Source: Nitrosomonas oligotropha (GTDB lineage: Bacteria; Pseudomonadota; Gammaproteobacteria; Burkholderiales; Nitrosomonadaceae). Taken from it: a stretch of 64,000 nucleotides of DNA. Both the position numbers and the translations under genes were made by a program. Below the pieces are notes generated by a model, which worked only from the letters and a program-made list of their open reading frames with translations, was not told where the DNA came from and did not search any database. Below, in pieces: positions 33,431 to 44,262 of this stretch (positions are counted from its first letter, which is position 1; every line of letters starts with the position of its first letter). The DNA is taken from assembly GCF_009833085.1 (NCBI RefSeq), contig NZ_QRBZ01000012.1, positions 62,001-126,000 on the forward strand. Direction: 5' to 3'.

Positions 33431-34456
33431 ATGAAATATCAACCACCCTACACCATCACCCCGGCAATCGTGAATTTGGTTGCTGCGATCAGCGAAACCA
33501 TCGGCCGCTACACCGTGCTGGCCGAGCAGCGCCTGACGCCGCGGCTGCGGCGGGATAATCGTATCCGTACCATTCATGCCTCGTTGGCCATCGAGAACAA
33601 TACACTGACGCTGGAGCAGGTGACCGCCGTAATCGAAGGTAAGCAGGTGCTGGGTCATCCACGCGAAATTCAGGAGGTGCGCAATGCCTTTGCCGCCTAT
33701 GAGGTGATGGAGGGTTGGCGTGCCGGTTCCGAGCGGGATTTGTTGTCGGCGCACGAGCTGTTGATGCAAGGATTGATGGATGAAATCGGATGCTACCGTT
33801 CCGGCGGTGTCGGTATTTTTCAGGGCAAACAGTTGGTCCACATGGCACCGCCTGCCAATCGGGTACCGAAGTTGATGACTAATCTGCTCGAGTGGCTTGC
33901 AACGACTACCGAACATCCGCTGATTGCCGGTTGTGTCTTTCATTATGAGTTTGAATTCATTCATCCCTTCGCCGACGGTAACGGCCGGATGGGGCGGCTG
34001 TGGCAAACTTTGATTTTGCGGGAATGGAATGCTTTGTTGGCTTACCTGCCTGTGGAGACAATGGTCAGGGAGCATCAAGAAAGTTATTACCAAGCCTTGG
34101 CGGCAGCGGATGAGCGAGCGGATGCGACACCTTTCGTCGAATATATGCTTAACAAGTTACTTGCTGCTATCAGTGAAGCGGTCGATACTCATCAAAAGAC
34201 CGACCAAGTAAGCGACCAAGTAAGCGACCAAGTAGCAAAACTTATCCAGGCAATGAGTAGTGGCGAACTTGGCAGTAATGATTTGATGCAGGCTTTGGGG
34301 CTGATGCATCGCCCGACTTTCCGGGGAAATTATCTGAATCCGGCATTGGCGGGTGGCTGGATTGAGCGCACGCAACCCGATTCACCGCGCAGTCCCACAC
34401 AACGTTATCGATTAACCCTGAAGGGACGGCAATGGCTGCTAAGGCAAACCGGGTGA
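33431..34456 (+). CDS. Fic-family AMP transferase with C-terminal DNA-binding-like domain
   Basis: The 341-residue protein has the full Fic active site HPFADGNGRMGR (178-189), with catalytic His178. The N-terminal inhibitory motif S-x-x-x-E-N is S51-L-A-I-E55-N56, whose Glu blocks ATP in the resting state. The C-terminus (about 275-341) looks like a winged helix (LGSNDLMQALGLMHRPTFRGNYL, GWIERT). A hinge carries the repeated DQVS. Fic enzymes modify protein hydroxyls with AMP; targets include gyrase and other proteins but cannot be named here. Base composition returns to the genome's normal level. Confidence 0.9.
   Translation: MKYQPPYTITPAIVNLVAAISETIGRYTVLAEQRLTPRLRRDNRIRTIHASLAIENNTLTLEQVTAVIEGKQVLGHPREIQEVRNAFAAYEVMEGWRAGSERDLLSAHELLMQGLMDEIGCYRSGGVGIFQGKQLVHMAPPANRVPKLMTNLLEWLATTTEHPLIAGCVFHYEFEFIHPFADGNGRMGRLWQTLILREWNALLAYLPVETMVREHQESYYQALAAADERADATPFVEYMLNKLLAAISEAVDTHQKTDQVSDQVSDQVAKLIQAMSSGELGSNDLMQALGLMHRPTFRGNYLNPALAGGWIERTQPDSPRSPTQRYRLTLKGRQWLLRQTG
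34202..34233 (+). repeat. 12-bp tandem repeat inside the Fic gene
   Basis: GACCAAGTAAGC occurs twice (34202-34213, 34214-34225), then a third, partial copy. It encodes DQVS-DQVS-DQVA between the Fic domain and the winged-helix part. The unit keeps frame when it expands or contracts. Similar DQV runs are frequent in Fic and ATP-dependent helicase-like regulators. Confidence 0.85.
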
Positions 34457-34481
34457 CGAGAGATCAAAAGCCAGAATCAGC

Positions 34482-34811
34482 TCAGGGTTGGCGATGTCCG
34501 GCAACCTCCAATCCACCCCCGCACTTCCAACATAACTGAAAATTCGCCGGATTTTCCTCGCCGCAGGATGGGCATTGCACGTTGCCAATCGCTACCGGTG
34601 TATTTTCGTAGGTTTCAATCACGTTTTTGCCGCGCGCATAGTCTTCGTCGCGCTTGACCCATACTTCCGGGTAGGCGTGCGTAAAGGGGATTTCTCCGGC
34701 GACGCCTTGCGCGTGCTGGTTAAAAATTTGCGCCGGAATGTAGGCGTGTTCGAGCAGATCAAGTACTATCTGCGCTTCCATCAGATTATTGGCGGAATAA
34801 ATTTTTTTCAT
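34482..34811 (-). CDS. DUF2007-type protein with C-terminal zinc ribbon
   Basis: A 109-residue cytoplasmic protein. Residues 1-70 form a DUF2007 (putative signal-transducing) domain: KKIYSANNLMEAQIVLDLLEHAYIPAQIF. The C-terminus holds a four-Cys zinc ribbon, CPSCGEENPANFQLCWKCGG. The ATG at 34809-34811 is preferred over a TTG six codons earlier. Function unknown. It diverges from rdgC. Confidence 0.82.
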   Translation of the reverse strand: MKKIYSANNLMEAQIVLDLLEHAYIPAQIFNQHAQGVAGEIPFTHAYPEVWVKRDEDYARGKNVIETYENTPVAIGNVQCPSCGEENPANFQLCWKCGGGLEVAGHRQP

Positions 34812-34857
34812 GCCGTGATGAGTACCCAACAGATCAATCGATTAACTGACAAAAACT

Positions 34858-35748
34858 ATGTGGTTCAGAAATATACAAGCTTATCGTATTACCAGTGGAA
34901 ATATAACCCCGGATAGCCTGGAAGAAGCGCTTTCCCAGCGTGCGTTGCAGCCCTGCATGCAAATGGAATTGCAAAGCCGCGGCTGGCTGACGCCGCGTGA
35001 CGAGCAGCCGAATTTTGTGCATGCCTATGGCCAGCATTGGTTGATTGCTTTCGGGGTGGAGAAAAAGCTATTGCCTGCTGGGGTGATCAACCAGCATGCG
35101 AAAAACCGTATCGTACAGATCGAGCAGATGCAGGGTTACAAGGCAGGTAAGAAACAGGTGCGCGATATCAAGGAAGCGACCATCGTCGAGCTGCTGCCGC
35201 GCGCTTTTGCACAGCGCCATAAAACCTACGCTTGGATCGATGCGCTCAATAACCGGTTGATTCTGGATACATCCAGCAGCCATAAAGCCGAGGAATTCAT
35301 CGAAGTGCTGGTGAAAACAGTGCCAGGATTCACGCTGGCGCCGCTGGAAACGAAGATCTCGCCGTCATCGGCGATGACGCGCTGGCTGACGGTCGATGGC
35401 GATTTGCCGTCGATTTTTACCATCGATCGCGATTGCGAGCTGCAAGGGATGAGCGATGAAAAGGAAACCATCAGATATTCCCATCACGTGCTGGAAGCGG
35501 AAGAAACCGCGCGCCACATTCGCGCCGGGAAAAAGGCGATCAAGCTCGCCATGACCTGGGATAGCAAAATTTCGTTTGTATTGCAGGACAACTTGCAGCT
35601 GCGGCGCATTGCACCGCAGGATATTTTGAAAGAATCCACCGAGAGCGCCGAGGAATTATTCGTCAGCGACTTTACCATCATGACCGGCGAGCTGAGCCAG
35701 CTGATCACGGATATCGTCGATGCGCTCGGCGGTGAAGACCGCAGTTAA
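34858..35748 (+). CDS. rdgC: Recombination-associated protein RdgC
   Basis: RdgC forms a ring dimer on DNA and limits RecA access during replication-linked recombination. The 296-residue protein is full length: MWFRNIQAYRIT start, SRGWLTPR and KLLPAGVINQHAK in the N-terminal domain, and the late WDSKISFVLQDNLQLRRI. It begins at ATG 34858 without a strong ribosome site. Confidence 0.94.
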   Translation: MWFRNIQAYRITSGNITPDSLEEALSQRALQPCMQMELQSRGWLTPRDEQPNFVHAYGQHWLIAFGVEKKLLPAGVINQHAKNRIVQIEQMQGYKAGKKQVRDIKEATIVELLPRAFAQRHKTYAWIDALNNRLILDTSSSHKAEEFIEVLVKTVPGFTLAPLETKISPSSAMTRWLTVDGDLPSIFTIDRDCELQGMSDEKETIRYSHHVLEAEETARHIRAGKKAIKLAMTWDSKISFVLQDNLQLRRIAPQDILKESTESAEELFVSDFTIMTGELSQLITDIVDALGGEDRS

Positions 35749-35758
35749 ATTAACCTGC

Positions 35759-36457
35759 TCAGGGTTTGCCCGTTTTGGTTTGATCCTTGATTCCCGACAG
35801 TACGCCGTTGGCGGCTTTGCTGACCAGATCGGCGGTTTTTTGCGCCAAGCTGGCGCCGGTTTCCACTTGTACATTGCCAACCGACGCGATCTGCTGCGCA
35901 AAAGTGGCTAAGGTTTCCTTCAGCTGCGAGCCCACGTTAGTGCCGGTATTTTTGGCATGGTGGCTCAGATCGAGCAGTACATCGGCAATCAGCCCCTGTG
36001 CTGCGGTGGCGGTGTGATGCAGCGTCTCCACGAACAGGCTTTCCAGGCTTTCCAGTTCGGAACGGGTGCGCGCCAGTTCGGTATCGGAGAATCTCTTGGC
36101 CTGACCTGCCGCTTCTTCGATGGCTAGTTTAGAGGCCTCGGCAAATCTTGCCAGCGCTGAATCCAATCCGGCCACGGCATCGGTGATTTGTGATTTAGCC
36201 GCCTGGGTTTGATTGGTTGCTTGTTGCAGTTGCTGCGCCGCGCCATCATGTATCCCTTGCATCACGGCCGTGATGATGCGCCGCAACGATTCCGGATCGA
36301 TGTTTTTCGCATTCATGGCTTTCAGCGTTAAGCGGTGCACCGTTTCCTGAATATGCGAGCCGTTCGCGATGGCTTCACGCACTTCGGCTTCCAACGTTTT
36401 GATATCGTTGTCGCTGCCCGGGGTGTTGTTAGGTTCATGGGTATTTTCGTTGTGCAT
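35759..36457 (-). CDS. Helical protein of unknown function (phasin-like, possibly DUF6781)
   Basis: A 232-residue protein built of amphipathic helices without membrane segments: an acidic N-terminus, QQLQQATNQTQAAKSQITDAVAGLDSALARFA, then ESLESLFVETLHHTATAAQGL and Gly/Ala-rich helices. It resembles phasins and perhaps DUF6781 (recalled, unchecked). A ribosome site (AGGACACGTC) precedes ATG 36455-36457. It is convergent with rdgC and 42 bases after serS on the same strand. Confidence 0.7.
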   Translation of the reverse strand: MHNENTHEPNNTPGSDNDIKTLEAEVREAIANGSHIQETVHRLTLKAMNAKNIDPESLRRIITAVMQGIHDGAAQQLQQATNQTQAAKSQITDAVAGLDSALARFAEASKLAIEEAAGQAKRFSDTELARTRSELESLESLFVETLHHTATAAQGLIADVLLDLSHHAKNTGTNVGSQLKETLATFAQQIASVGNVQVETGASLAQKTADLVSKAANGVLSGIKDQTKTGKP

Positions 36458-36499
36458 GATGACGTGTCCTATAAGAAGGTGAAAAGATGAGGTCCGATT

Positions 36500-37852
<1,353 letters not shown>

Positions 37853-39187
37853 CTATATTTTATGCTTGGCTTTCTCATCCAGGTTGCGCAAATAAGCCAG
37901 TTTTTCCCGGATTTTCTGTTCCAGGCCGTAAGCGGTCGGCTGATAAAAACTGACTTCGGGCATATCGTCCGGAAAATAATTCTCTCCCGCAGCATAGGCT
38001 TCCGGGCAATCGTGCGCGTAGCGGTAGGCATCGCCGTAGCCGATATCCTTCATCAGTTTCGTCGGCGCGTTGCGCAAATGCACCGGCACGCGGCGCGATT
38101 TGTCGTGTGCAACCAGTGAGCGTGCTTTATTGTAAGCCAAATAGGCGGCGTTGCTTTTCGGTGCGCAGGCGAGATACAGCGCCGCTTGCGCCAACGCCAG
38201 CTCGCCTTCCGGGCTGCCCAGCCGTTCGTAAGTCTCGCACGCATCCAGCGTCAGGCGCAGGGCGCGCGGATCGGCCAGACCGATGTCTTCCGTCGCCATG
38301 CGGATCAACCGCCGTCCGATGTACAGCGCATCGGCCCCGCCGTCCAGCATGCGGCACAGCCAGTAAAGCGCCGCATCCGGGGAGGATCCGCGTACCGATT
38401 TATGCAATGCGGAGATCTGATCGTAAAACGCATCGCCGCCTTTATCGAAGTTACGCGCGTTACGCGACAAGGTATTAACGACCATGTCCTTTTCGATGTG
38501 CGTGATGGCTCCAGTTTCTGCCGCAGTTTGGACTTGTTCGAGCAGATTCAACAGACGCCGGGCGTCGCCATCGGCAAATTCGATCAATAATTGCCGCGCT
38601 TCGGCGGAAAATTGCAGGTTACCGAGCGCGAGTTTTTGCGCACGCTCCAGGAGCTGGGATAACTCCGCTTCCGACAAGGCGGTCAGCACATAAACCTGCG
38701 CTCGTGACAATAGCGCATTATTGACCTCGAACGATGGGTTTTCCGTGGTGGCGCCGACAAAGGTGATCAATCCTTGTTCGACGTACGGCAGGAAAGCATC
38801 TTGCTGTGATTTGTTGAAACGATGCACTTCGTCGACAAACAAGATGGTATGCCGTCCGCTTTGCTGTAACGTCAATTCGGCTTGTTCGATGGCGGCGCGG
38901 ATGTCCTTGATGCCGGACAGCACGGCGGATAGTGCAATGAACTCGCTATTGAATTCGGTCGACATGATGCGGGCCAGCGTGGTTTTACCGGTTCCCGGCG
39001 GACCCCACAAAATCATCGAGTGCGGTTTGCCCGATTCAAACGCCAGCCGCAATGGCTTGCCAGCGCCGAGCAGGTGGCTTTGCCCGATGATGTCGTTCAG
39101 ATGCTTGGGGCGTAATTGTTCCGCCAGCGGTACTTGAGGTTGATTCGGTGCAAACAGACCGGCTTCACTCGCGGATAACGTCGGCAT
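37853..39187 (-). CDS. rarA: Replication-associated recombination protein A
   Basis: RarA (MgsA) is a clamp-loader-like AAA+ ATPase acting at stalled forks. The 444-residue protein has Walker A WGPPGTGKTT, Walker B FVDEVHRFNKSQQDAF, sensor 1 GATTENPSFEVNNALLSR, and the tetramerisation domain (DAALYWLCRMLDGGADALYIGRRL). The real start is ATG 39185-39187 (MPTLSASEAGLF), 23 bases inside the 3' end of lolA. The longer open frame upstream is a shadow of lolA. Confidence 0.94.
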   Translation of the reverse strand: MPTLSASEAGLFAPNQPQVPLAEQLRPKHLNDIIGQSHLLGAGKPLRLAFESGKPHSMILWGPPGTGKTTLARIMSTEFNSEFIALSAVLSGIKDIRAAIEQAELTLQQSGRHTILFVDEVHRFNKSQQDAFLPYVEQGLITFVGATTENPSFEVNNALLSRAQVYVLTALSEAELSQLLERAQKLALGNLQFSAEARQLLIEFADGDARRLLNLLEQVQTAAETGAITHIEKDMVVNTLSRNARNFDKGGDAFYDQISALHKSVRGSSPDAALYWLCRMLDGGADALYIGRRLIRMATEDIGLADPRALRLTLDACETYERLGSPEGELALAQAALYLACAPKSNAAYLAYNKARSLVAHDKSRRVPVHLRNAPTKLMKDIGYGDAYRYAHDCPEAYAAGENYFPDDMPEVSFYQPTAYGLEQKIREKLAYLRNLDEKAKHKI

Positions 39188-39791
39188 TTCCAGGCGGTGT
39201 GAATTGGAATAAATCGGCAGGCAGCGTTGGATTTTTGTCCAGATCGGAGAACGACAGGATGGTGGTCTGGCCGAAATTATCGCGTAATGCCATGATCTTG
39301 AGCACGCCATCTGGAGAAAAACCCATTTGAATGAACTCGAATGCGCTTTCCTTGCTTTTCGGTATGGCTTCGAGCCATTCCATTTCGTTTTGCACACCCA
39401 GCTCAACCAGCTCAAAATTGTCTTCGATGGCGCTGCTGCCCGCCAACAGCGCAGCCGGGCTGCTGCCGATGGCGATATTGAATGACCGTTCGGTGACTTG
39501 GTTCAGATCGCGGTCATAAAACCACACTTTGCTGCCATCGCCGACGATCAATTGCTCGTAAGGTTTATCATAGGTCCAGCGGAATTTTTCCGGGCGTTCG
39601 AATTGCATCGTGCCTTTCGATTCTTGCACCGCGCGCGCGCTTTTGTCGTAAAGCGTCTGGGAAAAGTTTGCGCGCACCGTGCGTGTTTGCTGGATGAAGT
39701 TTTTCAAGCTATTGATGGCGGCTGCTTCAGCCCAGTGCGGTATCAGGCTGCTAACGAGCAGGAGAAAAACGAAACAGCTAGAGCGGGCCAT
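39165..39791 (-). CDS. lolA: Outer-membrane lipoprotein carrier protein
   Basis: LolA ferries lipoproteins across the periplasm. The 208-residue precursor has a signal peptide (residues 1-22, ending HWAEA) and the LolA body: FIQQTRTVRANFSQTLYD, GTMQFERPEKFRWTYDKPYEQLIVGDG and VWFYDRDLNQVT. ATG 39789-39791 follows AGGAAT. It lies between ftsK and rarA and overlaps the rarA start by 23 bases. Confidence 0.94.
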   Translation of the reverse strand: MARSSCFVFLLLVSSLIPHWAEAAAINSLKNFIQQTRTVRANFSQTLYDKSARAVQESKGTMQFERPEKFRWTYDKPYEQLIVGDGSKVWFYDRDLNQVTERSFNIAIGSSPAALLAGSSAIEDNFELVELGVQNEMEWLEAIPKSKESAFEFIQMGFSPDGVLKIMALRDNFGQTTILSFSDLDKNPTLPADLFQFTPPGNADVIRE

Positions 39792-39844
39792 AATATTCCT
39801 AAAATGAGATGGTTGTACGAAGCGCATGACGGCTGGGTAATCGA

Positions 39845-42142
39845 TCATTCGTTGCGTGCCGGAGCCAATACTTCCCGGTTGCCGTTGCTTTGCATGGATG
39901 AGACCAGACCGGCGCGCTCCATATCTTCAATAAGACGGGCGGCGCGATTATAGCCGATGCGTAAATTCCTTTGTACCTGGGAAATCGATGCGCGGCGGGT
40001 TTTGACGACGATGGCCACCGCTTCGTCATACAACGGATCGGTTTCGCCTTGCGGCTTTTTCAGCTCGGATGAATCGCCGCTATCGTTTTCTTCATCCCCG
40101 GCTTGCAGAATTTCCTCAATGTAATTGGGTTCGCCATGTTCTTTCAGATATTCAACCACTTTATGCACTTCGTGGTCGGCGACAAAAGCGCCGTGTATGC
40201 GTTGCGGGTAACCGCTGCCCGGCGGTAAATACAGCATATCGCCTTGGCCGAGCAGGGCTTCCGCGCCCATTTGATCGAGAATGGTGCGCGAATCGATTTT
40301 GCTCGATACTTGAAAGGCGATGCGGGTCGGAATGTTGGCTTTGATCAGACCGGTAATCACATCGACCGACGGGCGTTGTGTTGCCAGCAGCAGATGGATG
40401 CCGGAGGCGCGCGCTTTTTGCGCCAGCCGGGCGATCAAGTGCTCGACCTTTTTACCGGCGACCATCATCAGATCGGCCAATTCGTCGATCACCACGACAA
40501 TGAGCGGCAACTCATCCAGATATTCCGGTTCTTCTCCCGGCGGCAACAGCGGATTAACGGCGGGTTCTTCGCTTTTAACCGCATCGCGTATTTTTTGATT
40601 GTAGCCGCTGAGATTACGCACACCGAGTGCCGACATCAGCTTGTAACGCCGTTCCATTTCACCGACGCACCAGTGTAGCGCGCTGGCGGCTTCGCGCATG
40701 TCGGTGACAACCGGTGTCAACAGATGCGGAATGCCTTCGTACACCGATAATTCCAGCATTTTCGGATCGATTAGGATCAGCCGGGTTTGTTCCGGCGTGG
40801 TTTTATAAATCAAGCTGAGAATGACTGCGTTGATCGCAACCGATTTGCCCGAGCCGGTAGTTCCCGCGACCAAGGCGTGCGGCATTTTGGCCAGATCGGA
40901 TACCACCGGGCGGCCGCTGATATCCTTACCCAGCGCGATGGTGAGCGGGGAGGGGGAATCGGCGTAAACCTGCGAGCTGAGGATTTCCTGCAAGCGCACG
41001 ATTTGCCGTTTCGGATTGGGGATTTCCAATCCCATGCTGGTTTTTCCCGGAATGGTTTCCACCACGCGGATACTGGCGACAGACAAAGCGCGCGCCAGAT
41101 CCTTAATCAAATTGATGACTTGATTGCCTTTGACGCCCACGGCGGGCTCGATTTCATAGCGAGTGATTACCGGGCCGGGGAAAGCGGCAACCACTTTGAC
41201 ATCGACGCCGAATTCCTTGAGCTTGCGTTCGATCAAACGGGAGGTGAACTCGAGCGTTTCTTTGGGCAACACCTCAAAATCTTTATCCGGTTCGTCCAGC
41301 AGATGCAAAGGCGGCAGCGGCGAATCGGGCAGATCGGAAAACAGCGAAGGTTGTTTTTCTTTGATGATGCGCTGCGATTTAATAATCACCGTCGTAGGTG
41401 GTTCGATATGCAGTAATGGCGTGCTCTCCACCCGTTTTTTTTCGCTCTCGACGATTTTATCGCGCGTTCGCGCGGCAATGATACCGGCGAGTTTATCCTG
41501 CCGTGTTTCCCACGTGTTGATTAGCCACAGCAGCGCATTTTCGACGCTCTCACCGATTTTTTCGACGAAGCGTACCCAGGACAACCCGGTGAACTGGCTG
41601 AAGCCGACGGCGATGAGAATCAGTAAGGTCAGCGTCGCGCCGGTAAAGCCGAGAATTTGCGACAGATAATGGCTGATGGTGTTGCCCAGCATGCCGCCCG
41701 GCATCAGCGGCAGGGCAATATTGATGGAATAAAACCGCAGCGACTCCAATCCGCTGCTGGCCGCCAGCAGTAAGAAAAACCCGCCCAAGGTCAGGAACAA
41801 GGAGTGGCGGTCAAAAATTCCGGCGCTATCGATGCGGCGGTAACTCCACGCAATTGCGGACAGGAAGAATGCCACCCACCACCATGCCGATGCGCCGAAT
41901 AAGTACAGCAGCAAATCGGCGAGCCAAGCCCCGGCGTGTCCCCCGGCGTTCTGGATTTGATTGAAATCGCCGCTATGCGACCAACCGGCATCGCCACGGT
42001 CGTAACTGAAAAATATCAGCACCAAATAAAGCGCGGCGCCCATCAGCATCAGCAAACCTGATTCCCGCAATAACCGGGCTACTCTGGGTGAGAAGGAATG
42101 GCCGTTTGATTTTTTGGCCATCGGCTTGTTTATTAAACTCAT
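39845..42142 (-). CDS. ftsK: DNA translocase FtsK
   Basis: The 765-residue septal motor segregates chromosome ends at division. Four or five N-terminal membrane helices (about 20-200) lead to a short linker, then the RecA-like motor: Walker [15 protein letters not shown], Walker [17 protein letters not shown], and a C-terminal gamma winged helix ([38 protein letters not shown]) that reads KOPS. The linker is short, as in many Betaproteobacteria. ATG 42140-42142 is used; an in-frame ATG seven codons later is an alternative. Confidence 0.95.
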   Translation of the reverse strand: MSLINKPMAKKSNGHSFSPRVARLLRESGLLMLMGAALYLVLIFFSYDRGDAGWSHSGDFNQIQNAGGHAGAWLADLLLYLFGASAWWWVAFFLSAIAWSYRRIDSAGIFDRHSLFLTLGGFFLLLAASSGLESLRFYSINIALPLMPGGMLGNTISHYLSQILGFTGATLTLLILIAVGFSQFTGLSWVRFVEKIGESVENALLWLINTWETRQDKLAGIIAARTRDKIVESEKKRVESTPLLHIEPPTTVIIKSQRIIKEKQPSLFSDLPDSPLPPLHLLDEPDKDFEVLPKETLEFTSRLIERKLKEFGVDVKVVAAFPGPVITRYEIEPAVGVKGNQVINLIKDLARALSVASIRVVETIPGKTSMGLEIPNPKRQIVRLQEILSSQVYADSPSPLTIALGKDISGRPVVSDLAKMPHALVAGTTGSGKSVAINAVILSLIYKTTPEQTRLILIDPKMLELSVYEGIPHLLTPVVTDMREAASALHWCVGEMERRYKLMSALGVRNLSGYNQKIRDAVKSEEPAVNPLLPPGEEPEYLDELPLIVVVIDELADLMMVAGKKVEHLIARLAQKARASGIHLLLATQRPSVDVITGLIKANIPTRIAFQVSSKIDSRTILDQMGAEALLGQGDMLYLPPGSGYPQRIHGAFVADHEVHKVVEYLKEHGEPNYIEEILQAGDEENDSGDSSELKKPQGETDPLYDEAVAIVVKTRRASISQVQRNLRIGYNRAARLIEDMERAGLVSSMQSNGNREVLAPARNE

Positions 42143-42320
42143 GGGTATCTCAGAAATGCATCGTTGTGTCTGACGGATACGCTGGATTATATAAGAGAAT
42201 GTGCAGTAATTTCTTTAATGCAGCAGTAAATGCATTTATTACTGTATTAACAGCGGGTATTGATGTGTGGTACGCCGCGCTTGGCGAGCTCGAGCGTGTA
42301 AAAAGCGCACGCAAAAAAAC

Positions 42321-43262
42321 TTAAACGGTATCTGTCGATCTCGAGCGCGATAAAATTGCAGGAACCGTCGATTTATCTTTATTGACGATCTGCGGCAGCG
42401 TGGAAACCTGGTTTCCGCCATTCCGCTTTGCGGCAAAGAGTGCGTCTTCCGCGCGTTTACACAATTTTAACTTGTTATCGGTTTCATCCAGCATGGCGAT
42501 GCCGATGCTGATCATGATTTTATTTTCAGTGTTTTTATCCATTTTGCCGGAAACTTTTTTGCGCACCGATTCGCATACTTTTTTCGCCTCGCAGAGATCC
42601 GTTTCCGGAAATAAAATCGCAAATACATTGATATCAATGCGATAAAACAGGTCGGTGATTCTGATATTGGTTTTGATTTCGTGAGAAATTTGTTTTATCG
42701 AATCGTTCTTGTTTTTGTAGTCGTAGTTATCGCTAAATAGCTTCAGCAGATCGAGATCGATGATGGCGACGGAGAAACTGCGGTGGTACCGTCTGGAGCG
42801 CAGGATTTCAGTATCCAGATCGGATTCAAAAGCCTGTCTGTTTTTGTATCCGGTTATCGGATCGATCAGGATCTGTGTCATCAAAGAGGATATGTCAATA
42901 TTTGTTTTTTTGATCTTGATGACCATCAATGCCGAGCAAACTATGATTAACAATGACAAGGCGCGGTTAAACAACACGATATTCATTGGCATTACAATGC
43001 CTGGGGATGAATAGATGCCGACAATGGTCAAGGTGAATGAGAGAGCGGCAATCAAGTAGGTAAAACGGATTCCGGGTACCCACAGACTGGCAAAGACCAC
43101 TAGCACATACGGTACCGCTGCGGCTACACCCAATGGCGTATTTAAGTCGATGACAAAAATGCAAAGTGTTAAGGCTAAGATAATGAGCGTGTTTGCCTGA
43201 ATTGCACATTCTCTGAATAGGACTTTCAAAGCAGCGGCTGCTGAGATAATTTGGCTACGCAT
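42321..43262 (-). CDS. Membrane protein with degenerate GGDEF domain
   Basis: A 313-residue protein with about five N-terminal membrane helices (20-118) and a GGDEF-fold domain (about 130-290; DPITGYKNRQAFESDL, SVAIIDLDLLKLFSDNY). The catalytic GGDEF is replaced by D210-I-N-V-F (YRIDINVFAIL), and the Asn of the substrate motif is Ser177. It cannot be a normal diguanylate cyclase. It may bind nucleotide or act as a structural partner. ATG 43260-43262 starts in A+T-rich DNA. The composition is A+T-richer than the neighbours. Confidence 0.8.
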   Translation of the reverse strand: MRSQIISAAAALKVLFRECAIQANTLIILALTLCIFVIDLNTPLGVAAAVPYVLVVFASLWVPGIRFTYLIAALSFTLTIVGIYSSPGIVMPMNIVLFNRALSLLIIVCSALMVIKIKKTNIDISSLMTQILIDPITGYKNRQAFESDLDTEILRSRRYHRSFSVAIIDLDLLKLFSDNYDYKNKNDSIKQISHEIKTNIRITDLFYRIDINVFAILFPETDLCEAKKVCESVRKKVSGKMDKNTENKIMISIGIAMLDETDNKLKLCKRAEDALFAAKRNGGNQVSTLPQIVNKDKSTVPAILSRSRSTDTV

Positions 43263-43471
43263 GGGTTGTATTTTAATGTGGAAAAAGTCGGGTTGCTTAT
43301 TTTACGGGTTCCGGGGATTAAACTTTATGTAAAAATAAGTGCATAACTAAACTGATAACAATCAATTCATTATACATTCTTTTAAAAACTAAATTATAAA
43401 TTCTGCATATAAATTTATGCAAATAAATGAGAATTTATCATTGTCTCGCCAGTGGTGATTGAGTCCGGCAA

Positions 43472-43963
43472 TCACTGCGCTAACCGGATAATACGCGTTC
43501 CGGCTAACCGGTCATGAAGATACTGGCGATCGCGATCGAATAATGCCCAAATGAATCCGGAGCCAAAAATAAGAATGCTGATGAGTACGAGCTGATAGTA
43601 AGAAATAAAATTAATGGGAAAGACCCAATCGATAACGACAAAAATGAATATACCCGTTAAGGAATACAGGTAACGGGCAATGGCTTGTTTTTTTGTCAGG
43701 CCGCGGCCCTCCGCGGTGACGAGCCGCATTTTCCAGGTTTGCATCGCGAGCGTTTGTCCGCCATGAGTCCAGAACCAGGTAAAGTAATAGCCCATGATCG
43801 CAAACAAATAGCATTGAAAAAGCGGCTTGAAGTAAGCAGCTTGCGTATCGGTGAAAATAAAATGAAAAATGAAGCTGGCGATAAACAAAACAGCCAATAT
43901 CAGAAGAAAGTCATAAATCAGGCAAACGATGCGGCGCCAGAAACTGGGAGTGGAATAGGTCAT
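43472..43963 (-). CDS. RDD-family membrane protein
   Basis: A 163-residue integral membrane protein with four helices. The Arg and Asp residues that give the RDD family its name are visible in FWRRIVCLIYDFLLI and in ALFDRDRQYLHDRLAGTRII. Some members move ions or osmolytes, but the function here is unknown. The start is ATG 43961-43963. Confidence 0.85.
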   Translation of the reverse strand: MTYSTPSFWRRIVCLIYDFLLILAVLFIASFIFHFIFTDTQAAYFKPLFQCYLFAIMGYYFTWFWTHGGQTLAMQTWKMRLVTAEGRGLTKKQAIARYLYSLTGIFIFVVIDWVFPINFISYYQLVLISILIFGSGFIWALFDRDRQYLHDRLAGTRIIRLAQ

Positions 43964-44075
43964 GTTAATGGTTATTAATGAAAGTAATGAAACTGTCTGT
44001 GCGATGACTGCAAATGCATCGCCCGGAATCGATCACATTGTATGTTGAAATGGAATTTAATATAAGCGTTGGTTA

Positions 44076-44104
44076 TTGATAATTATTATCGTTTTCGTTA
44101 AAAT
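44076..44104 (+). promoter_or_regulatory. tonB operon promoter with overlapping Fur box
   Basis: TTGATA (44076-44081), 17 bases, TAAAAT (44099-44104) form a near-consensus promoter. The 19-base segment 44078-44096, GATAATTATTATCGTTTTC, matches the Fur consensus GATAATGATAATCATTATC at 15 of 19 positions and fills the spacer. Fur-Fe(II) bound there would block RNA polymerase, so the operon should be on when iron is short. The leader to the tonB ATG is about 150 bases; the rest of 43964-44262 holds nothing else recognisable. Confidence 0.75.
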
Positions 44105-44262
44105 GTTTATTTGACTGGCTTAATCCGAATAGATGCGCGTTTAATGACTGCATAGCGTGGTTTTCAGGGGGTGTTGCTGGTGAGTCAAAAATCAAAATCA
44201 ACGGTGTCCGGCGTATTTTAGATCAAGTAAATAAGAAGTTTGTCTGATTTGTCTATTCTGTA

